Of a stretch of DNA of 64,000 nt, positions 58,864 through 64,000 are shown piece by piece. The position numbers were made by a program, and so were the translations under genes. The notes beneath the pieces are model-generated. The model was not told where the DNA came from and ran no database searches. It worked only from the letters and a program-made list of their open reading frames with translations. How positions within the stretch are numbered: position 1 is the first letter of the stretch; each line of letters begins with the position of its first letter. The DNA is from Verrucomicrobiia bacterium (GTDB lineage: Bacteria > Verrucomicrobiota > Verrucomicrobiia > JABWAM01), in NCBI GenBank assembly GCA_020849895.1, contig JADZFN010000055.1, forward strand, positions 1-64,000, given 5' to 3'.

Positions 58864-59054
58864 CCGATCTCATCCTTCATGTATGCGTCAAGATAATTTA
58901 TTCTTAGAAAGCCCGCGCAAAAGTTGTTTTTGGAAAGGAAGCTCTTCCCTAAAATCTCCATGAAGGTCCCTCTTGTTCGCGCCAGAAAAGGCGACCGCGG
59001 AACGTCTTGTTCGAAGGATCGCTATTCGCCGATTTAAAAAAATGGGAGGAGAGA

Positions 59055-59894
59055 CTACTGGAGCATCCGTTGCGCGAGGAGGCCCGCGATGGCGACCGCG
59101 TTGAAGCCGGCGTGGATGACGATGCTGGCGACGAGGTTGCCGCTCCACTCGTAAGCCAGTGCGAGGGCAACGGCCAGCACGAACAGTGGCGCGAGGCTCG
59201 GCAGATGCAGATGAAATCCGGCAAACGCCAGCGCCCCGAGGGCAAGGCCGAAGGAGGAGCCGAAGCGCGCCGTCAGGAACGGGTGAAGAATTCCTCGAAA
59301 AAACACCTCTTCAGCCACCGGCGCGGCGACGACGGCGAGGACCACGAGGCCCGCGAGGAGGCGCGGATCCTGAATCTTGAAAAACCATTCGATTACGGGT
59401 TGCGGCTCAACGGAGAACCCGACGAATTGGAGCAGCGCGTGCCAACCGATGCCGGCGACGACCGCCGGCACGAACACCGCGAGCCCCAGAGCCACCGCAG
59501 CGCCTGCGACCAGGCCCTTTCCCGCAGAGGAAAGACCGAAGGCGTGTTTCCATGCGATCCAGGTCCCCCCGAGGAGGCGGTGGATCAGGAGAAGCAGCAG
59601 CGGATAGACGATCCAGAATGTCGCCAGGGCGAACGTCACCTGGCCTTCCAACGAGGTGAGGAGCGTGTGTCGTCGCGCGAGAAGGCCCAGGGCGTTCATG
59701 AGGAGCACAGCGGCGAGCGCGGCAACGCCGAGCTGCAGGAGGCCCTTACGGCTGAGGGGACAACGAGGCGTTTCGGCGGGACGCATCCGCCAGAGCCGAC
59801 GGGCGAACAGGACGAGGGAAAGGAGCGCGGCGAAGCTGAGGCCGGCGAGCGTCGTAAGGACCACCCCCAAAAAGAGGCTAGTGTGGGAGCGCAT
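59055..59894 (-). CDS. CPBP family intramembrane glutamic endopeptidase
   Basis: VAAPVAEEVFFRGILHPFL (EExxxR), AFAGFHLHL, multiple TMs. Confidence 0.88.
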   Translation of the reverse strand: MRSHTSLFLGVVLTTLAGLSFAALLSLVLFARRLWRMRPAETPRCPLSRKGLLQLGVAALAAVLLMNALGLLARRHTLLTSLEGQVTFALATFWIVYPLLLLLIHRLLGGTWIAWKHAFGLSSAGKGLVAGAAVALGLAVFVPAVVAGIGWHALLQFVGFSVEPQPVIEWFFKIQDPRLLAGLVVLAVVAAPVAEEVFFRGILHPFLTARFGSSFGLALGALAFAGFHLHLPSLAPLFVLAVALALAYEWSGNLVASIVIHAGFNAVAIAGLLAQRMLQ

Positions 59895-60525
59895 CGAGGA
59901 AGATCCGCATGAGGCGGCGCGCGAGGATTTTCTTCCGCAGCCGGGGGAACGCGCGCGTCTCGCCTCCGCGGGAAAGGAGCGTTGCGCGATTGTGGGAGGA
60001 CTCGAAGCCCGAACCCGGGCGTCCCACGAGATTCGCGACAAGAAAGTCGAGATTTTTGCGAGTCAGTTTTTCTCTCGCATTGCGGAGGAGATTGCGGGTT
60101 TCAGCCGCAAAACCGACAAGGGTTTGGCCGCGCCGCTTGCGGCGTCCGAGTTCCACAAGGATGTCCTGCGTCTTCTCGAGACGCAGGACGAGGCGGGAGG
60201 TCCGTTTCTTGATTTTCTGTCGCGAAGACGTTGCGGGGCGGTAGTCCGCCACCGCAGCCGCCATGATCACGAGGTCTGCGCGGCGCGCCTCGCGAAGCGC
60301 GGCGCGCCGCATCTGTTCCGCGGTCTCGACGCGGAGGAGACGCACGCCACGGGGAGAGGGGATCGCGACGGGTCCGCTCACCAGCGTGACGCGGCCTCCG
60401 GCACGCAGGGCGGCTTCGGCGAGCGCGTAGCCCATCCGTCCTGAAGAACGGTTCGAGAGGAAACGCACCGGATCGAGCGGTTCGCGCGTCGGACCGGCGG
60501 TGATGAGGCATCGCGGAGCGCGCAC
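59878..60525 (-). CDS. coaB: Stand-alone phosphopantothenate-cysteine ligase (CoaB domain), GTG start
   Basis: RCLITAGPTREPLDPVRFLSNRSSGRMGYALAEAAL; ADLVIMAAAVADYRP; LVGFAAET. Confidence 0.88.
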   Translation of the reverse strand: MRAPRCLITAGPTREPLDPVRFLSNRSSGRMGYALAEAALRAGGRVTLVSGPVAIPSPRGVRLLRVETAEQMRRAALREARRADLVIMAAAVADYRPATSSRQKIKKRTSRLVLRLEKTQDILVELGRRKRRGQTLVGFAAETRNLLRNAREKLTRKNLDFLVANLVGRPGSGFESSHNRATLLSRGGETRAFPRLRKKILARRLMRIFLDALPH

Positions 60526-60531
60526 GCGGGG

Positions 60532-60540
60532 AGCGTAGCA
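60532..60540 (-). promoter_or_regulatory. Predicted extended -10 (TGC-TACGCT), 6 nt before the coaB GTG
   Basis: Minus strand reads TGCTACGCT-CCCCGC-GTG. Confidence 0.35.
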
Positions 60541-60592
60541 AACTCTTGAGAAAACGCGAGAGGTCGTGCGAAGGGGGCGCGCTCCGCCGGTT

Positions 60593-61843
60593 CTACAGAA
60601 ACAGTTGTGCGATTTCGTCGGCGACGAGCCATCCCCTGCGTGTGAGGCGAAGCGGCGGCGCCGGCGCCGCAAGACCTTCCTCAACGATCCGCGCGATTTC
60701 CCGGCGCCAATGCGCGCGGAGCGGAAATCCGAAGTCGCGGAGAAAGACCGCTTCGTCCACGCCCCGAAGGGTGCGCAACCCGAGCGCGATCCGCTCGGCA
60801 GCGAGGGTCGCGGGCGACAATTCCTCCCGCTCGGCGACCTCCCAGGAGCCGTCGCGCAGGATGGGTCCGTTGCGGGTGCGCACGGCGGCCACGGTGGAGA
60901 CGGCGCCCGGCCCGATGCCGACGTAATCGCGCCCCGCCCAGCCATCCAGGTTGTGGCGACACTCCGCGCCGGGGCGCGCGTAGTTCGACACCTCGTAATG
61001 GACGAACCCGGCCGCCCCGAGGGCCTCGTCGGCGATTTCAAACTGACGGCGCTCGAGGTCGGGCGCGGGGCGCATCTCGCCGCGCTGGAGGCGGCGGAAG
61101 AACTCCGTGTCCTCCTCGTACGTAAGGCCATAGCAGGAGAGGTGGTCGGGGGCCAGGTCGAGGGCGGCGCGGAGGGTGGCGCGCCACGATTCCTCCGACT
61201 GCCCCGGCACCCCGAAGATCAGGTCGAGGTTGATGCGCACGATGCCGGCGCGGCGGGCGGTCTCGACGCAGGCGCGGATGCAGGCGGGGGAATGGGTGCG
61301 GCCGAGCGCCCGCAGAACGGGCGGGTCGAAGGACTGTGCGCCGATCGAGAGGCGGTTCACGCCGAGATTGCGGAGGAGGTGGGCTTTCGAATCGGAAAGC
61401 GTGGACGGGTTGCATTCCATCGTGACCTCCGCCCCTTCCGCCGCGACCGGCAGGATCGGGGGCAGGAGCCGCTCCAGGGTCCGCTCGGAGAGCGCGGTCG
61501 GAGTACCGCCTCCGAAATAGAGGGTCACCGCGCGGCCATCGGGCCGCCTCCGCGCCCATTCTTCGAGCAGCCGCGGTTCGAAGGCTGCGGCAAGGGTTTT
61601 ATCCATCCGCACGACGGAAAAGGCGCAATACGGGCAGATCCTCGGACAGAACGGGATGTGGAAGTAGAGGTTCAGTGGGCGGTGAACAGTGAGCGGTGAG
61701 CCGTCAGCAGCCAGAAAGGGAGCAGACAGGAGGCGGAAGGCAGAATCCAGAGCGCTTTCGGCCCGCCTTGCTTTCGCGTTTTCAGGGTGCGAATCTGCGA
61801 AGCACTGGCTTCTTGATCGGCACTGCTTACTGCTCACTGTCAA
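60593..61843 (-). CDS. hemW: Radical SAM HemW-like protein; exact start uncertain
   Basis: LNLYFHIPFCPRICPYCAFSVV (CxxxCxxC), VTLYFGGGTPTALSERTLERLL, GAQSFDPPVLRALGRTH. Confidence 0.9.
   Translation of the reverse strand: MTVSSKQCRSRSQCFADSHPENAKARRAESALDSAFRLLSAPFLAADGSPLTVHRPLNLYFHIPFCPRICPYCAFSVVRMDKTLAAAFEPRLLEEWARRRPDGRAVTLYFGGGTPTALSERTLERLLPPILPVAAEGAEVTMECNPSTLSDSKAHLLRNLGVNRLSIGAQSFDPPVLRALGRTHSPACIRACVETARRAGIVRINLDLIFGVPGQSEESWRATLRAALDLAPDHLSCYGLTYEEDTEFFRRLQRGEMRPAPDLERRQFEIADEALGAAGFVHYEVSNYARPGAECRHNLDGWAGRDYVGIGPGAVSTVAAVRTRNGPILRDGSWEVAEREELSPATLAAERIALGLRTLRGVDEAVFLRDFGFPLRAHWRREIARIVEEGLAAPAPPLRLTRRGWLVADEIAQLFL
61670..61704 (-). repeat. Tandem heptanucleotide repeat (minus strand ACGGCTC-ACCGCTC-ACTGTTC-ACCGCCC-ACTGAAC)
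   Basis: Five 7-nt units read on the minus strand at the hemW 5' end. Confidence 0.6.
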
Positions 61844-61849
61844 CTTCTC
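61822..61849 (+). repeat. Tandem heptanucleotide repeat (ACTGCTT-ACTGCTC-ACTGTCA-ACTTCTC), opposite orientation to 61670-61704
   Basis: Four 7-nt units directly upstream of ATG 61852. Confidence 0.55.
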
Positions 61850-61851
61850 CC

Positions 61852-63009
61852 ATGTCCCGCATCGTCGAGCTTCTCCAGGAACTGGTCCGCATCCCCAGCG
61901 TGAACCCGCAGGGCGACGCGGGGACCCCCCACACCGGCGAGGGCGAGATCGCGATGTTCGTGGGGGATTTCCTCGTGGCGCTGGGGATGGAGGTGGAGAT
62001 GCAGTTTGTCGAGGAGGGGCGGCCGAACGTGATCGGCCGCCTCCGCTCGAAACATTCGCGCAGGCATCTCCTCCTCGGGCCGCACCTCGACACGGTGAGC
62101 GTGACCGGGATGAGCATCGAACCGTTCTCAGGCGAACTTCGCGACGGGCGCGTCTGGGGGCGAGGCGCGTGCGACACGAAGGGCCCGATGTCGGCGATGC
62201 TCGAGGCGCTGCGGCTCCTCGTCGAGGGGAAGCGGTTGCCCGCCGAAACCGACCTCTGGTTCACGGGGTTGATGGGCGAGGAGAGCGGCAACGACGGGAT
62301 CGAGTTCCTGATGAAGTCGGATTTTTTCGCGAAGCGCGGGGTGCGCCCGGATTTCGGGATCGCCGGCGAGCCCACCGACCTGCGCGTCGTCCATCGCCAC
62401 AAGGGGGCGTTCTGGTTCCGCGTCCGCGCCCGCGGGCGCGCGGCGCACGCCTCGCGGCCCGACCTGGGCGACAACGCCATCCTGAAGATGAGGAAGGCGC
62501 TGGACTACGTGCTCGGGGAGTTGCCCGCGCCCTATGCGCAGCTCCGCGACCCGACGCTGCAGCCGAGCGGGTTCAACGTCACGACGATCCGCGGAGGACA
62601 CAAGCTGAACATCATCCCGGACGCATGCGAGTTCGAGGTGGACCACCGTTCGCTGCCGCAGGAATCCCACGAGGAGATCCTCGCCCGGGTCCGCGCGGCG
62701 CTCCACGACTTCGAGGTGGAGGTGATCTCGGACCGTCCCGGCCTGGACACGCCGGCCGACAACCTCTGGATCGCCGGCCTCGTTGACATCCTTGGAGGCG
62801 CGGGCAAGCCGTTGAAAGAACGGTCGGGATTGCTCGTATCGGCCCCGTGGTTTGCGGACTGCTCGGTGATGGCGAAGTACGGAGTGCCGGCGGTGGCGTT
62901 CGGCCCAGGTTCGATTCTGCAGGCGCATACCAGGGACGAATACATCGAAGCGGAGGAATTAGAACGGGGGCTTGATGTTTTCCATCGGTGGTTTGCCGCT
63001 CTCCCTTGA
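61852..63009 (+). CDS. M20 family deacylase/peptidase (ArgE/DapE-like)
   Basis: LLLGPHLDTVSVTGM, GRGACDTKGPMSAMLEAL, WFTGLMGEESGNDGIEFL, AGEPTDLRVVHRHKG. Confidence 0.93.
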   Translation: MSRIVELLQELVRIPSVNPQGDAGTPHTGEGEIAMFVGDFLVALGMEVEMQFVEEGRPNVIGRLRSKHSRRHLLLGPHLDTVSVTGMSIEPFSGELRDGRVWGRGACDTKGPMSAMLEALRLLVEGKRLPAETDLWFTGLMGEESGNDGIEFLMKSDFFAKRGVRPDFGIAGEPTDLRVVHRHKGAFWFRVRARGRAAHASRPDLGDNAILKMRKALDYVLGELPAPYAQLRDPTLQPSGFNVTTIRGGHKLNIIPDACEFEVDHRSLPQESHEEILARVRAALHDFEVEVISDRPGLDTPADNLWIAGLVDILGGAGKPLKERSGLLVSAPWFADCSVMAKYGVPAVAFGPGSILQAHTRDEYIEAEELERGLDVFHRWFAALP

Positions 63010-63156
63010 CCTATGGAGCACGACTTCTTTTGTCATTTCCTGCGAAGCGGAAAAGCTTTGAATGGGGCGGACGAGAAGATCCTTCTTGTCGTGTTTGAGG
63101 GGATGACGGAGTGAGGGGTTAGAATATTGGAACGGTTTTCCAAGGAGTTCGTTCCG

Positions 63157-64000
63157 ATGGCCTTTGCTGAAAGCATTGCAACGCCGGCGACTGCTGGCGA
63201 AACAGGAAAGGTCTTGATCGTTCTTGCGTCGGGCCTTGGGGACACACTGATGTTCACTCCGGCGCTTCGGATACTTCGGGAGGCATGGCCGCGCGCTCGC
63301 CTGAGCGCGCTGGTCGTGCGCGAGGGAGAACGCGAAGCACTGGAGTGCAACCGCGATCTCGATGAGGTGCGTTTCGTGCCTTTTCTTCGGCTGGGGCTTT
63401 CGGAAGTCGTTCGAAAGATCCTCGCCCTTCGACGCGAGAAGTTCGATCTCGTTCTGTTGCCGTGTCCAGGGAATCGGATTCATTACAACCTTCTCGCGCG
63501 ACTGACCGGAGCGCCCCATCGGGCGGCGTTTCGATATCTCCAGCAGAGCAGATTCAATCTGGATTTCTTGAACACGTTGCTCGTTTCGCATCGCGATGAC
63601 GTCCATAACGCCGAGCACAATCTCCTCCTTGTCGAGCGGGTCACGGGCTTCCGCCGCGGAGAAATTAGGGCGGGATATCCGCCCATCAACCTACCTACGA
63701 CCGAAGCCGACCGGGAAGCTGCCGCGCGCCTGTTGACCGAACAGGGCGCCATGGCGGAGGGCTGGATCGGGCTTCATCTCTCCAGCAGCCGGGTTAAGGA
63801 GATGCATCGGAAATGCTGGCCCGTGGAACATTTCGTTTCCCTCGCGCAAAAACTGGTCGAATCCCATCCGGGTCTTGGATTTCTCGTCTTTTGCGGCGCA
63901 GATGACGAAATGGAATCGCGCCAATTCTTGGAGAAGCTGGGCGACCGGGCTCGGTTGGTCCGGCAGCTTCCGGTGCGCGTGGTCGCGGAAGCGATGCGTC
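63157..64000 (+). CDS. Glycosyltransferase family 9 (heptosyltransferase-like), truncated by window end; absent from the supplied ORF track
   Basis: Manual translation MAFAESIATPATAGETGKVLIVLASGLGDTLMFTPALRILREAWPRARLSALV...GWIGLHLSSSRVKEMHRKCWPVEHFVSLAQKL; no stop to 64000; AAGGAG upstream. Confidence 0.88.
   Translation, partial: MAFAESIATPATAGETGKVLIVLASGLGDTLMFTPALRILREAWPRARLSALVVREGEREALECNRDLDEVRFVPFLRLGLSEVVRKILALRREKFDLVLLPCPGNRIHYNLLARLTGAPHRAAFRYLQQSRFNLDFLNTLLVSHRDDVHNAEHNLLLVERVTGFRRGEIRAGYPPINLPTTEADREAAARLLTEQGAMAEGWIGLHLSSSRVKEMHRKCWPVEHFVSLAQKLVESHPGLGFLVFCGADDEMESRQFLEKLGDRARLVRQLPVRVVAEAMR

Overview
GC-rich bacterial chromosomal window. Gene content (H-X9-DG pseudopilin, PEP-CTERM-like tail, TIGR03790 family, large TPR proteins) suggests a Verrucomicrobiota/PVC-type genome; this is inference only. 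The left edge holds a 5-repeat CRISPR array (36-bp repeats containing a perfect 20-bp palindrome) with no cas gene inside the window. The rest is mostly core metabolism: rfbA, cutA, yebC, M16 peptidase, TPR proteins, feoA-feoA-feoB, GDP-mannose epimerase, an ABC transporter lacking a binding protein, hybrid histidine kinase, frr, gcvT-H-PA-PB, nadE, malic enzyme, rsmD, nrdR, coaB, hemW and an M20 deacylase. It also contains a complete group-4 [NiFe] Ech-type hydrogenase operon (echA-F order) next to a 2-oxoacid:ferredoxin oxidoreductase and an amtB-less PII gene. No clearly new defence or mobile system is visible. The observations most worth follow-up are: (i) a recurrent promoter geometry placing the start codon 6-8 nt after a -10 box, implying leaderless mRNAs; (ii) the PII-Kor-Ech-malic enzyme neighbourhood; (iii) a pseudopilin flanked by two related beta-propeller-like exported proteins; (iv) a double-domain ThyX-like protein with eroded motifs; (v) heptanucleotide repeats symmetrically placed between hemW and the M20 gene. 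Start codons were revised from the ORF track where domain or promoter evidence supports it.
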